A stretch of 64,000 nt of DNA from Bacillota bacterium (lineage in GTDB: Bacteria > Bacillota > Clostridia > Lachnospirales > Lachnospiraceae), in contig JAEWJZ010000004.1 of the NCBI GenBank assembly GCA_023386315.1, positions 1 to 64,000 on the forward strand, written 5' to 3'. The translations under genes were made by a program, and so were the position numbers. Below the pieces are notes generated by a model that saw nothing but the letters and a program-made list of their open reading frames with translations, did not search any database and was not told the origin of the DNA. Shown in pieces: positions 47,732 to 56,532 of the stretch. How positions within the stretch are numbered: position 1 is the first letter of the stretch; each line of letters opens with the position of its first letter.

Positions 47732-49090
47732 TCATTTCCAGGCCGGATCGCCTGCTGCCTTTGCCTGCTGGGCTCTCACTTCATCAATTGATGCCAGTAC
47801 TTCCTCCGGAGTCATTTCTCCAACGATCATGGCGGACAAGTTTGCTCCCATCTCACTCCATTGCGGATTCACATATTTTACAGCAGTCTGAATTACAGTT
47901 CCCTTTTTGTCATATCTGTTATAAAAATCCTGAATTGTTTCCGTATACATGCTGGGAGCATTATTAAATGGCAGTTTGTTGAACTTGCCTACATTTTCAG
48001 TGAGGTACTTAAGATTTTCTTCCTTTGCCAGGAACTCTAAATACTGCTGTGCTTCAGCTGCGTGTTTGGAACCGCTGAATATGAATCTTGCAGGACCTGC
48101 CGGGTTAACGTTTAATGTCTGGTTGTCAGCCAGCGGAATTACGAAATAGCCAATGTCATCCACTGCAATCTCAGGATTAACCTTATTGACTTCGACTCCA
48201 AACCCCTGATTGGCAACGGTCATAGCATATTTGCCGGAAGCAATGTTTTTTGCTGAATCCGCATAGGTATTGGACATGTAGTCTTCTCCCCAGTAACCTT
48301 TTTCTACCATATCATTGATCTGGTCCAAAATTGTCATTAAGGTTGCATTTCCTTTAAATGTTACCTGGTTGATGTTCCATTTATCAACGATACCAGGCTC
48401 TGCTGTTTCAGCCTCAACTCCTGCCTCAGGCAGCCATAATGTATGATGCCAGCCATCTGATACACACTCATAGACAGGAGTGATTCCTGCTGCCTTAATG
48501 GTATCACAAACTTTTTGAAAGCTTGCATAATCTTTGGGAATCTCCAGATTCAGCTTTTTGAAAATCTGTTTGTTATAACCGATTGCCCATACTGAAGATA
48601 CGTCCTGAATTGGCTGTCCATACAGCTTTCCATCTACAGACAGTTGATCAGCCACCAAAGGTTCAACCTGGCTTCCCCATGACGTTTTAGTTAAATCGAC
48701 CGCATTTTTTTCCACATTGATCTGAGCCTTAATATCAAATTTACCGCTCTGTGCGCCAAAGATGTCCGTACACTCCCCAGTGTTTAATTTTGTCATCAGA
48801 AGGTTCACATACTGGTCGGAAGGAATGATCTGATAATCAACCTTGATTCCTGTTTCCTCAGTAAATTTTTTGGACAGTTCAATCTCCGCATCCTGAATCC
48901 AGTCCTGGCTCGCCATAAAAGAAAGAGTAACGCCGCCTTTTTCCTGTGCAGCAGATGTCTTTGCTTCTGCAGATGTGCTTTCACCTGCAGCTGTACTTTT
49001 CTGCGGTGCGTTTTCCTCTTTTGAACAGCCGGAAAAAGCAAGGGCAGCAGCCAGAGTAAGACTTAATACAGCTAATTTTTTTAACTTCAT
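47732..49090 (-). CDS. CUT1 sugar ABC transporter substrate-binding lipoprotein
   Basis: 452-aa lipoprotein (lipobox FSGC) with a Ser/Ala/Glu linker. It has a MalE-like family 1 binding fold: TLSFMASQDWIQDAEIELSKKF, VDYQIIPSDQYVNLLMTKLNTG and GKYAMTVANQGFGVEVN. It should bind an oligosaccharide later cut by the GH31 enzyme encoded downstream, possibly xyloglucan- or isomalto-type fragments (inference). The RBS is GGGGAGG. The promoter overlaps that of the divergent sensor kinase. Confidence 0.88.
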   Translation of the reverse strand: MKLKKLAVLSLTLAAALAFSGCSKEENAPQKSTAAGESTSAEAKTSAAQEKGGVTLSFMASQDWIQDAEIELSKKFTEETGIKVDYQIIPSDQYVNLLMTKLNTGECTDIFGAQSGKFDIKAQINVEKNAVDLTKTSWGSQVEPLVADQLSVDGKLYGQPIQDVSSVWAIGYNKQIFKKLNLEIPKDYASFQKVCDTIKAAGITPVYECVSDGWHHTLWLPEAGVEAETAEPGIVDKWNINQVTFKGNATLMTILDQINDMVEKGYWGEDYMSNTYADSAKNIASGKYAMTVANQGFGVEVNKVNPEIAVDDIGYFVIPLADNQTLNVNPAGPARFIFSGSKHAAEAQQYLEFLAKEENLKYLTENVGKFNKLPFNNAPSMYTETIQDFYNRYDKKGTVIQTAVKYVNPQWSEMGANLSAMIVGEMTPEEVLASIDEVRAQQAKAAGDPAWK

Positions 49091-49116
49091 AAAAAATACC
49101 TCCCCAAAATTAATAG

Positions 49117-49169
49117 TTGACTTTTATCATGTTACCTGTATTATATAGTGTAATATAGACATTTTTGAA
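49117..49169. promoter_or_regulatory. Overlapping divergent promoters of the CUT1 operon and its two-component system
   Basis: Plus strand: TTGACT (49117-49122), 16 nt, TATTAT (49139-49144). Minus strand: TTCAAA (49164-49169), 18 nt, TATAAT (49140-49145). The two -10 boxes occupy the same base pairs, so only one polymerase can bind at a time. Confidence 0.6.
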
Positions 49170-49239
49170 TGAACATTTCGATCTGTTTTCATGTATATTT
49201 TTAACCAGCAGAATAATCCCCAGGAAAGAAGAATTTAAA

Positions 49240-51084
49240 ATGGCAGCAAATAAAACAAAGAATGTTAAGAAACGCAGCATAATGTCAACACTTTTCCTTC
49301 CCTATACTGCTCTGTTCATTGCAGTAATCCTGGCATTCACGGTTCACACAGTCATCAGTGAAACCGGCAAGATAAAGGTAAATGCCTTTTCTTCCCTTCA
49401 AAATAACGCCGCCATGATCATGGGCAGCTTCGATTCTGTTATCCATGACCTTGATACTGTATCTCAGAATATCATTTATTCCAACCTGATTAAAGAAAAA
49501 TTTAGTATCTATGTCAACTATCAGGATAACACCTTAAGCTCAAACGAAATTTATGAAAACATTAATAATACCAAGATCCTGTTTGACCTTATTATTGCCA
49601 TGATCGGTCCCAATTCCCCCGCGGATCAGACTTACCTCTATTCCCTCGATTACGGTAAGTTTGGAGTGGGACTTGATAATACTGCGTCAAAAGAACGGGT
49701 GACTGAAAAAGACTGGTGCAGCAAGGTAGTTCAGGCTGAAGGAATGAAGTTTATTTACTGCGATAAAGACGACACCCTGGGCCGCTTTTATTCTTATTCC
49801 GGTGATAATTATTTTGTCTCACTCTGCCGCATGTATTATAGCCCGCTGAACATACCCCAGGGCATTGTAGAAGTTAAGAAATCCTTTAAAAGTATAGCAA
49901 ATACAATAAATACATTTAACAGTCCCTATAAAGAGGACGTATACATTTTCAATCCGGAAGGAAAAGCCATCTATACAACCGGAAGCAGCGGCACACCAGA
50001 CAGTTATTATGATTTGATTCAAGCACAGAGGAACAGCCCCTCCCAAGTCTCCGGCGCAGCCCCCATTTATTTAAAAGCGGAAAATAAATACGTCATTTTT
50101 TCTTCATCAGACTATACCGGTTTTACTACAGCCCTTGTGATCGATAACCGTATGCTGATGCAGCCGGTCCATCAGTACTTAAACACAGCTTTCATACTTC
50201 TGTTTACCGTCATGGTAATAACCGTTATGGTGTCTTATCTGATTTCCCGGAGAATTGCCACTCCGCTTAATAAGATCTACCATCAGGTACGGGCATTCCA
50301 GCTGACCGGAGAGGAAAAAGATACAACTGAATTTGAAGACATGGAAATTAATATCACAGAGGTGAACACCTTATACCAGGCTTTCTTAAAAATGCAGAGA
50401 CAGGCAAGAAAATCAATGGAGCGGGAACTTCAGCTTCAAAACAGCGATATGCAATCCAGGATGCTGGCACTTCAGGCTCAGATGAACCCTCATTTTCTTT
50501 ACAACTCTCTGGCGACCATTCAGGCCATGGCGGATGAGAACATGAACAGCGAAATCATCCTCATGTGTCAGACTATTTCCAGAATTCTGCGCTATATCTC
50601 CTCAGACAGTGAGCAGATGGTTCTGTTAAAAGATGAACTTGACCATACCCGTGATTATCTGGAATGCATGAAGGTAAGATATTGTGATTCTCTTCAATTT
50701 GAATTTGACATACCGGATAAAATGCATCAGGTCCGGCTTCCAAAGCTATGCCTTCAGCTGATCGTGGAGAATGCCATCAAATATTCCACCAAATCAAGCC
50801 CGCCATGGAATGTAAAAATTCTGGGTATCATGACAAGCACCTATTGGGAGCTGCAGATCCGGGACAACGGACCAGGCTTTTCCAGTGAAGATTTAGAAAG
50901 GCTGAAAGACCAGATAGACCTGATTGAGAAAAACGGCGTTCTGCCCAATCTGGAAATAGACGGTATGGGACTCATGAATATTTATATCCGTTTTAAAATT
51001 CTTTACCGGGGCAATCATATATTTAAGCTGAGCAACAATGTGCCCCATGGTGCCATTGTTGTCATAGGAGGAATGATCTCTTGA
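49240..51084 (+). CDS. Sensor histidine kinase, YesM family
   Basis: 614-aa kinase: TM1 (STLFLPYTALFIAVILAFTV), an extracellular Cache-like sensor of about 260 residues, TM2 (AFILLFTVMVITVMVSYLIS), HAMP, His box QMNPHFLYNSLATIQAM and ATPase boxes ENAIKYST and DNGPGF. Start 49240 (MAANKTKN) has AGGAAAGAAG upstream; an ATG at 49165 overlaps the divergent -35 region and lacks an RBS. It is divergent from the CUT1 binding-protein gene and overlaps the response regulator. Confidence 0.88.
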   Translation: MAANKTKNVKKRSIMSTLFLPYTALFIAVILAFTVHTVISETGKIKVNAFSSLQNNAAMIMGSFDSVIHDLDTVSQNIIYSNLIKEKFSIYVNYQDNTLSSNEIYENINNTKILFDLIIAMIGPNSPADQTYLYSLDYGKFGVGLDNTASKERVTEKDWCSKVVQAEGMKFIYCDKDDTLGRFYSYSGDNYFVSLCRMYYSPLNIPQGIVEVKKSFKSIANTINTFNSPYKEDVYIFNPEGKAIYTTGSSGTPDSYYDLIQAQRNSPSQVSGAAPIYLKAENKYVIFSSSDYTGFTTALVIDNRMLMQPVHQYLNTAFILLFTVMVITVMVSYLISRRIATPLNKIYHQVRAFQLTGEEKDTTEFEDMEINITEVNTLYQAFLKMQRQARKSMERELQLQNSDMQSRMLALQAQMNPHFLYNSLATIQAMADENMNSEIILMCQTISRILRYISSDSEQMVLLKDELDHTRDYLECMKVRYCDSLQFEFDIPDKMHQVRLPKLCLQLIVENAIKYSTKSSPPWNVKILGIMTSTYWELQIRDNGPGFSSEDLERLKDQIDLIEKNGVLPNLEIDGMGLMNIYIRFKILYRGNHIFKLSNNVPHGAIVVIGGMIS

Positions 51085-51821
51085 AATATTCTGTATTAAT
51101 CGTAGAAGATGAAGCCTTAATTGCCAGAAACATAGCCAGAAGAATCGAACAGTTAAATACCACCTTCAAGGTAACGGCCATTGCAACAAACGGCCTTGAA
51201 GGACTGAATATGGCCAAAGAGCATCTGCCCAATGTGATTTTCACAGACATACGGATGCCAGAGATGGATGGACTTGAGTTAGTCCGGAATATACACGAAA
51301 AATATCCCTTTATCCTGTGTGTAATCATAAGCGGCTATACAGATTTTGAATACGCAAAAGAAGCACTCCGGTATGAAGTGAGCGATTATTTACTGAAGCC
51401 AGTCAATTACGAGGAACTGGAAAAGACTCTGGCTGCCCTGGAGACTAAGCTTCTTGCAACCCAGGACCGTTTTGACTCCGTCACACTGCTTCACTCCTCA
51501 AACAGGGCAAAAGAAATCGTGGAACTGATAAAAGAATACATTCACAAGAACTATCAGACTCAGATTGATTTTACCACACTGGCTTCCGAATTTGGATTTT
51601 CGGTCCCTTATTTAAGCAAAATATTCTTCAAATACACAGAGATTACCCCTTCCAAATATTTGAGAAACTACAGACTAAATATTGCAAGGCAGCTTCTGCG
51701 CAATCCGGAATTGTCCATTGCCGATGTAAGCCAGCTCACCGGTTACCTTGACCAGTTCCATTTCAGCAAAACATTTAAGCATGTTTACGGCATCAGCCCC
51801 AGTGAATACAGAAATGAATGA
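51081..51821 (+). CDS. Response regulator, YesN/AraC type (short form)
   Basis: 246-aa regulator. The receiver has VEDEALIARN, the phospho-Asp in FTDIRMPEMDG (about residue 55) and LLKPVNYEEL. Two AraC helix-turn-helix motifs (DFTTLASEFGFSVPYLSKIFFK and IADVSQLTGYLDQFHFSKTFK) follow with almost no linker, unlike the 541-aa regulator at 34389. The start is TTG at 51081 with GGAGG upstream, overlapping the kinase stop. It probably controls the CUT1/GH31 operon. Confidence 0.92.
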   Translation: MKYSVLIVEDEALIARNIARRIEQLNTTFKVTAIATNGLEGLNMAKEHLPNVIFTDIRMPEMDGLELVRNIHEKYPFILCVIISGYTDFEYAKEALRYEVSDYLLKPVNYEELEKTLAALETKLLATQDRFDSVTLLHSSNRAKEIVELIKEYIHKNYQTQIDFTTLASEFGFSVPYLSKIFFKYTEITPSKYLRNYRLNIARQLLRNPELSIADVSQLTGYLDQFHFSKTFKHVYGISPSEYRNE

Positions 51822-51824
51822 TTT

Positions 51825-51863
51825 AAAAAAGCTGTTTTCCCGCCCCACAGACAGGAAAACAGC
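51825..51863. terminator. Bidirectional terminator between response regulator and dga operon
   Basis: 10-bp stem GCTGTTTTCC/GGAAAACAGC with six T residues after it on the minus strand (51825-51830). It ends the dga operon 6 nt behind the dgaF stop. Confidence 0.85.
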
Positions 51864-51869
51864 CATTTA

Positions 51870-52604
51870 TTAATCAAAAATTTCTTGTATCATATCATAA
51901 AGTTTCACAACATCGGTAATTCTTGTAGCTCCCGTTTCTTTATCAATAATCGAAGAATATACATGGGGAATGATGTGTTCCACACCTGCATCAACCGCAA
52001 TCTTCAGGATCTCAGAGAAGTTATCAAGATCAATTCCTCCGGTTGGCTCCAGTCCGAATCCGCTCTCTGCGCAGGCTGCTGCAACCGCCTCATACTCCTC
52101 TTTCACCTTCAGTCCGCCCATGGGAAAATACTTTAAGGAATCGGCTCCCTGCTCCTTTGCCATTGCAATTGCAGTTTTAACCGGAACGATTGCCGGCTCC
52201 ATGTCCTTGCAGAGAGGACCGGTTGAGATTTTAACATATCCCGCTTTACCGCAGGGAGCAACCATGGAATTTAAAAATGGTCCCTCTCCCGTTTTGGCTC
52301 TGGTATATCCGCCTGCCGTAAAGGTCTGGTTGATGTGCTTCGGTCTAATCTGCCCGGATATATCCGCAACTGCTTTCCACTGTCCGGGATTTCCTGCACC
52401 AAGACCAACGGAGATATTATTGTCTACTGCTTCCTGATATCGTTTCATATCCTCCACTGCATGTTCCACGTCCGGATAATTTGCTGACAAAATCCCGACT
52501 GCAACATGACCCTCAGCAGCCTCATAAATTGCCTTAGCATTATCAACGGAATTTGTCAGGCAGTTTAAGCAGACTCTTCCTTTGTAAAAATTTAATCCTT
52601 CCAT
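51870..52604 (-). CDS. dgaF: 2-dehydro-3-deoxy-6-phosphogluconate aldolase, DgaF type
   Basis: 244-aa KDGP aldolase of the DagF/DgaF family, which splits 2-keto-3-deoxygluconate 6-phosphate to pyruvate and glyceraldehyde 3-phosphate. Conserved blocks are FYKGRVCLNCLTNS, VGLGAGNPGQWKAV, RPKHINQTFTAGGYTRA and ADSLKYFPMGGLKVKEE (the Lys of LKYFPMGG is the likely Schiff-base residue). It is the last enzyme of the glucosaminate pathway, 3 nt behind dgaE. Confidence 0.9.
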   Translation of the reverse strand: MEGLNFYKGRVCLNCLTNSVDNAKAIYEAAEGHVAVGILSANYPDVEHAVEDMKRYQEAVDNNISVGLGAGNPGQWKAVADISGQIRPKHINQTFTAGGYTRAKTGEGPFLNSMVAPCGKAGYVKISTGPLCKDMEPAIVPVKTAIAMAKEQGADSLKYFPMGGLKVKEEYEAVAAACAESGFGLEPTGGIDLDNFSEILKIAVDAGVEHIIPHVYSSIIDKETGATRITDVVKLYDMIQEIFD

Positions 52605-52607
52605 CCT

Positions 52608-53738
52608 TTATTTCCCTCCATTTGCTGATTTGTGAATCTCTTTAAGCCTCTGTTCAATGATTTCCAGTTCTTTCTCACTGTTTAAAGGCCTGGGATCAAT
52701 TGCGATGGAACCGATATTTGCCTGATAATCTCTGGTAAAGACTGCTACATCTCCCCGCTGCAGCTCTCTTACCACATCTTTTGCATTCATCCCGTAAAGT
52801 TCGGGATTAAAATCAATTTTACAGCGGAATATTTCTCTTCCTGCCTCATCCTTAATAATTGATGTTTTGCAGCCTGGTATCTCCCCTACACAGGCCGCAA
52901 ACCGTTCCAGCTCTTCTTTGGAGACAGGACTTGTCTTTTCCCCGGCAATATATTCCTCCACTGCCTTTACAAGTCCCATGGTACACTCTTTTCCTACCTT
53001 CATGGCTCTGCCGATGCCTTTGTACTGAAGTCTCATGTTGTCTGCCAGCTCTCTTGTCTTGCAGGCAGCAAAACCGCTGGTAGGCCCTTCTATGGCCTTT
53101 GCTCCGCTGTAGCATACAAAATCGGCGCCCATGGCTGCATAGATTTTTAAATCTTCTTCTGCTGCTGCATCCACGATACATGGAATCCCCAGACGTCCTG
53201 CCAGCTCAATGACTGATCTGGCGTCCGGCATCTCCTTTTGAACACAGTGATGGGATTTCACAAAAAGTATTGCCAGCGTATCCTTTGTTACTGCCTGTTC
53301 AATATCTTCAACAGAAGCCCCGTTGGCATATCCGGCCTCAACGATTTTTCCTCCCCCAATCTGTACCATCTCTGCAACCGGAGCACCAAAATCCACGTTC
53401 TGCCCTTTTAAGAGAATCACTTCCCTTTTTGAAACAGAAGGCAGAAGGTCATAGAGGTGTTTTACTTTCTGTAAGTTTCCTCCGCAGATTAATGAGGCAA
53501 CTGCCAGTGCAATTCCAGCGGAGGCGCTGGATGTAACACAGGCATCAGGGGTTCCAATAAGATCCCCGATTCTTCTGCCTGCATAGACATAGAGATCGTC
53601 TATTACCACATAGTTGCCGGCTGCCTCCACCAGTGTTTCCCCCACACCTTTCGATATGGTGGAAACACCCAGCTTTGTCATTCTTCCGGAGGCATTAATC
53701 ACGGCCTGCAGGCCGCTTTTACTGTATATGTTTTCCAT
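52608..53738 (-). CDS. dgaE: D-glucosaminate-6-phosphate ammonia-lyase, DgaE type
   Basis: 376-aa PLP enzyme of the SelA-like fold. YSKSGLQAVINASGRMTKLGVS, VTSSASAGIALAVASLICGG and the PLP-Lys region FVCYSGAKAIEGPTSG are characteristic. DgaE eliminates ammonia from D-glucosaminate 6-phosphate to give 2-keto-3-deoxygluconate 6-phosphate for DgaF. SelA itself is longer and makes selenocysteinyl-tRNA; the operon context rules that out. The RBS AAGGAG lies before the ATG. Confidence 0.9.
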   Translation of the reverse strand: MENIYSKSGLQAVINASGRMTKLGVSTISKGVGETLVEAAGNYVVIDDLYVYAGRRIGDLIGTPDACVTSSASAGIALAVASLICGGNLQKVKHLYDLLPSVSKREVILLKGQNVDFGAPVAEMVQIGGGKIVEAGYANGASVEDIEQAVTKDTLAILFVKSHHCVQKEMPDARSVIELAGRLGIPCIVDAAAEEDLKIYAAMGADFVCYSGAKAIEGPTSGFAACKTRELADNMRLQYKGIGRAMKVGKECTMGLVKAVEEYIAGEKTSPVSKEELERFAACVGEIPGCKTSIIKDEAGREIFRCKIDFNPELYGMNAKDVVRELQRGDVAVFTRDYQANIGSIAIDPRPLNSEKELEIIEQRLKEIHKSANGGK

Positions 53739-53756
53739 TATTACTCCTTAAGACCA

Positions 53757-54584
53757 TTAAAGAATTCCAAGCAGAGAAGTGATGACAGATACTGCCACTA
53801 CTGTAAGCAGAATTCTGTTATAATACGGTCCTTTCTTTCTAAGATAAAAATAGATGATAAACACGGCTGCCAGAGGAAGAAGACCTGGTGCTACCGTATT
53901 CAGTATGTCCTGTACCACTATCTGCGTTCCGCTTGAAAAACCAAACTTCAGCGGCGTGGATATGGTGACGTAGCTTGCGGATAATGCCCCCATCATCGTA
54001 AGACCAATGACATTTGCAGTGAAAATAATTGATTTCATCTTGCCGCCATGAAGCAGTGACACCACTGACTTTTTCCCCAATGTGTAGCCATTATGAATCA
54101 GCCAGTAAGCAATGGCAATGGTAATGGCGGGATACAGGATCAGAGGAAGAATGCCTCCCAGTGCAGAACCGCTGCTTGCAAAAGGAAGAAAGATAGAAAT
54201 AATGATCGGCATGATGGCTGCCCATACAATCGCATCACCCATTCCTGCAATCGGTCCCATCAGACCGGTTTTAATTCCTGTGATAGCCTCATCTGTTACA
54301 TTCTCTCCATTGGCTTTCTGTTCTTCCATGGAAATTGCAATTCCCTGGATAATAGCTCCGAAGATACCTTCCGTGTTAAAGAAAACCAGGTGGCGTTTTA
54401 AAGCTGCACTCAGTTCCTCGTCTGTATCATACAGCTTCTTTAAAACCGGCGTCATGGACGCACAGAATACAAGACTCTGCAGACGCTCATAGGAATTGGA
54501 AAGTTCTGCTCCGGCATAATAAATCCACATGGATTTGGTAATATCTTTTTTATTCAGTTTTTTTACCTGTGTCTGCTCTCCCAT
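53757..54584 (-). CDS. dgaD: Mannose-family PTS IID component, DgaD type
   Basis: 275-aa IID protein. It has LNKKDITKSMWIYYAGAELSNSYERLQSLVFCASMTP, GIFGAIIQGIAISMEEQKANG and LMGPIAGMGDAIVWAAIMPI, all family marks. It forms the membrane channel with DgaC. The stop and start around 54585 are one base apart. Confidence 0.92.
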   Translation of the reverse strand: MGEQTQVKKLNKKDITKSMWIYYAGAELSNSYERLQSLVFCASMTPVLKKLYDTDEELSAALKRHLVFFNTEGIFGAIIQGIAISMEEQKANGENVTDEAITGIKTGLMGPIAGMGDAIVWAAIMPIIISIFLPFASSGSALGGILPLILYPAITIAIAYWLIHNGYTLGKKSVVSLLHGGKMKSIIFTANVIGLTMMGALSASYVTISTPLKFGFSSGTQIVVQDILNTVAPGLLPLAAVFIIYFYLRKKGPYYNRILLTVVAVSVITSLLGIL

Positions 54585-54585
54585 C

Positions 54586-55335
54586 TTAAATCGCCTCCTC
54601 CTTTAACTGGAATAAACCTAACAGCAATGCAACGCAGGTTGCAAAAATCGCTACAGCCATTGTATCAAGCTTTAAGTACATAACTGCGAAAAATCCTGTT
54701 ATAAAGAACGGTATCAATGACTTCTTTCCAATCACGGATAAGGTAATTGCAAAACCAAGAGCCGGAAGAATTCCTCCCATAATTTCAAAGGAATGCATCA
54801 GCCACTGAGGAAGAACCGCGATCAGCTTCTCCACTGCTGTTACACCAAAATAGTCAATTGCAAATACGATTGGGAAACGGATAACCAGTCCTGCGATAGC
54901 CGGGTAAAGAAACGCTGCCCGCAAAATCCCTTTTGTATCCGCTTTTTCCGCATAGCGGTCTGCCATATGAACCCAGACTGCATTGGTACTTCTTCTTAAC
55001 TGATCCACAAATACTCCAATTACTCCAAATGGAATTGCCAGAGCAATGGCAACCTCAGGAGTCATGTTGGACATTACTCCAAGAGGAATTGCAATACATC
55101 CTGCAAGAGCAGGATCACTGGGTACATTGCCGCCGGGAGTGGATGTAACCCCTAAATAAACCAGCTGAAGTCCTGCACCAATCTTCATGGCCAACGGCAT
55201 GTTTCCCGTCAGAAGCCCTACAAAAACACCGATGACAACCGGCTGCAGAAGCATGGAAGAAAAGGTATACCCAAATCTCAAACGGCAGAACCAGTAATAG
55301 AACCCCATACATACAGCTAACATCAACACACTCAT
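54586..55335 (-). CDS. dgaC: Mannose-family PTS IIC component, DgaC type
   Basis: 249-aa membrane protein with seven or more spans, including QPVVIGVFVGLLTGNMPLAMKIGAGLQLVYLGVTSTPGGNVPSDPALAGCIAIPLG, the family signature region. It binds and translocates the sugar acid with DgaD. The RBS GGAGAG precedes the ATG. Confidence 0.92.
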   Translation of the reverse strand: MSVLMLAVCMGFYYWFCRLRFGYTFSSMLLQPVVIGVFVGLLTGNMPLAMKIGAGLQLVYLGVTSTPGGNVPSDPALAGCIAIPLGVMSNMTPEVAIALAIPFGVIGVFVDQLRRSTNAVWVHMADRYAEKADTKGILRAAFLYPAIAGLVIRFPIVFAIDYFGVTAVEKLIAVLPQWLMHSFEIMGGILPALGFAITLSVIGKKSLIPFFITGFFAVMYLKLDTMAVAIFATCVALLLGLFQLKEEAI

Positions 55336-55347
55336 ATCATACTCTCC

Positions 55348-55839
55348 TTAGTTATTGTATTTTTTTAAAATGGTGTGAAAATCCTGCGGTACATCTTCCG
55401 GAATTGTCTGGAAGATAATCTTAACTCCTGCCTCCTGTAACGAAATCAACTTTTCCACATCTGCATCATCCAAAGTGATATTCTGAAATACCACTTTCCG
55501 GTTAGGAGCTCCCCCCAGCCCTCCTACCTGAATATCAGTGACCTTAATTCCACCGTCATATACTTCCTTCATGCTTTCTAAATCCGGAAGCAGTAAAAGT
55601 ACCCGGCCGCTGCCAAACTGGTCTTCATTCCAATTCTTTACTGCATCTGCCCTGCTTAAACATTCTACCTTAACCCCTGCAGGTGCAGACATTAAGTAGA
55701 TCTCCAGCATAAATTCATCCGCAGCCAGACTGTCGCTTACTACAACAATCCGATTGGCTTTTGACTGATTCACCCATTTGGTCATAACCTGTCCATGAAT
55801 CAGCCTGCTGTCAATTCTGCATAATACAATTTCCGCCAT
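55348..55839 (-). CDS. dgaB: Mannose-family PTS IIB component, DgaB type
   Basis: 163-aa IIB protein. The phospho-His is in RIDSRLIHGQVMTKW (about residue 15). Start 55839 (MAEIVLCRID) has AAGGAG upstream and leaves one base after the dgaA stop; the longer frame to 55878 would overlap dgaA by 38 nt. It passes phosphate from DgaA to the incoming substrate. Confidence 0.92.
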   Translation of the reverse strand: MAEIVLCRIDSRLIHGQVMTKWVNQSKANRIVVVSDSLAADEFMLEIYLMSAPAGVKVECLSRADAVKNWNEDQFGSGRVLLLLPDLESMKEVYDGGIKVTDIQVGGLGGAPNRKVVFQNITLDDADVEKLISLQEAGVKIIFQTIPEDVPQDFHTILKKYNN

Positions 55840-55840
55840 T

Positions 55841-56257
55841 TTAACTCTCCTTCTTTCCCATTGACTTTGTGACCTCACTGATCACATCAATGACTGATGA
55901 CTGTCCCTGCTGCAAAACCACATCAAAGTTGCAATCCCCGGTGTACTGGATCTGGGTACAGGCTTCAATCATGAGTGGAGCATTCAGTCCTGAAACCACC
56001 TTAATATTCCGCTCCCGTCCGATCTTAGCCCCTGCATTGGTGGTTGTTCCGCCAAATACATCCGTAAAAATCAGAGATTTTTCCGGCATTCCGGCTGCAT
56101 ATTCATCCACCATGGCGTAATACTCTGCAAACGTAACCTCCGGAAGAAGCGGGATTTCATGAACAAAATCAACGCTTCCCATAATCATTTTCAGACTTTC
56201 CGTCAGCGCCTTTCCCCAGCCTCCGTGAGTTAAGAGCAAAATCTGCGGTTTCTCCAT
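55841..56257 (-). CDS. dgaA: Mannose-family PTS IIA component, DgaA type
   Basis: 138-aa IIA protein. The phospho-His is in LLTHGGWGKAL (about residue 11), and the second family block is IFTDVFGGTTTNAGAKIG. It is the first gene of the operon dgaABCDEF and receives phosphate from HPr. Confidence 0.92.
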   Translation of the reverse strand: MEKPQILLLTHGGWGKALTESLKMIMGSVDFVHEIPLLPEVTFAEYYAMVDEYAAGMPEKSLIFTDVFGGTTTNAGAKIGRERNIKVVSGLNAPLMIEACTQIQYTGDCNFDVVLQQGQSSVIDVISEVTKSMGKKES

Positions 56258-56297
56258 ATCGTACCTCCTCGTTTAACAGTTTTGTATTTCCTTTTGT

Positions 56298-56333
56298 AAT
56301 TCGAATTGTAGCATACTACATTTTTCATGTCAA
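56298..56333 (-). promoter_or_regulatory. dga operon promoter with overlapping palindrome
   Basis: On the minus strand TTGACA (56328-56333), 17 nt, TACAAT (56305-56310). The palindrome AATTCGAATT (56298-56307, imperfectly extended on both sides) overlaps the -10, which suits repression by the divergent RpiR protein. Confidence 0.7.
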
Positions 56334-56415
56334 TATTGTATTTATATTATTTTCACAGTTTTAATTATGTATTTTGCTACTTTTTTGTAATTATAACTTT
56401 TTTAATCAAGGAATA

Positions 56416-56445
56416 TTGAATTATAAATCAGAAATATGATATACT
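56416..56445 (+). promoter_or_regulatory. Promoter of the RpiR regulator gene
   Basis: TTGAAT (56416-56421), 18 nt, TATACT (56440-56445) with TGA just before the -10. A CTTCCC/GGGAAG hairpin lies in the leader. Confidence 0.5.
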
Positions 56446-56532
56446 TAATCTGAAATTCACTACATAACTGCTACAGAAATAACAACACGGCTTCCCTTTT
56501 CCGGGAAGATTGAAAGGAAGGCTGTATTTCAA

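Noticed and set aside
52608..53738. Selenocysteine synthase SelA
   Set aside because: The protein is shorter than SelA and lies between a KDGP aldolase gene and mannose-family PTS genes, matching DgaE.
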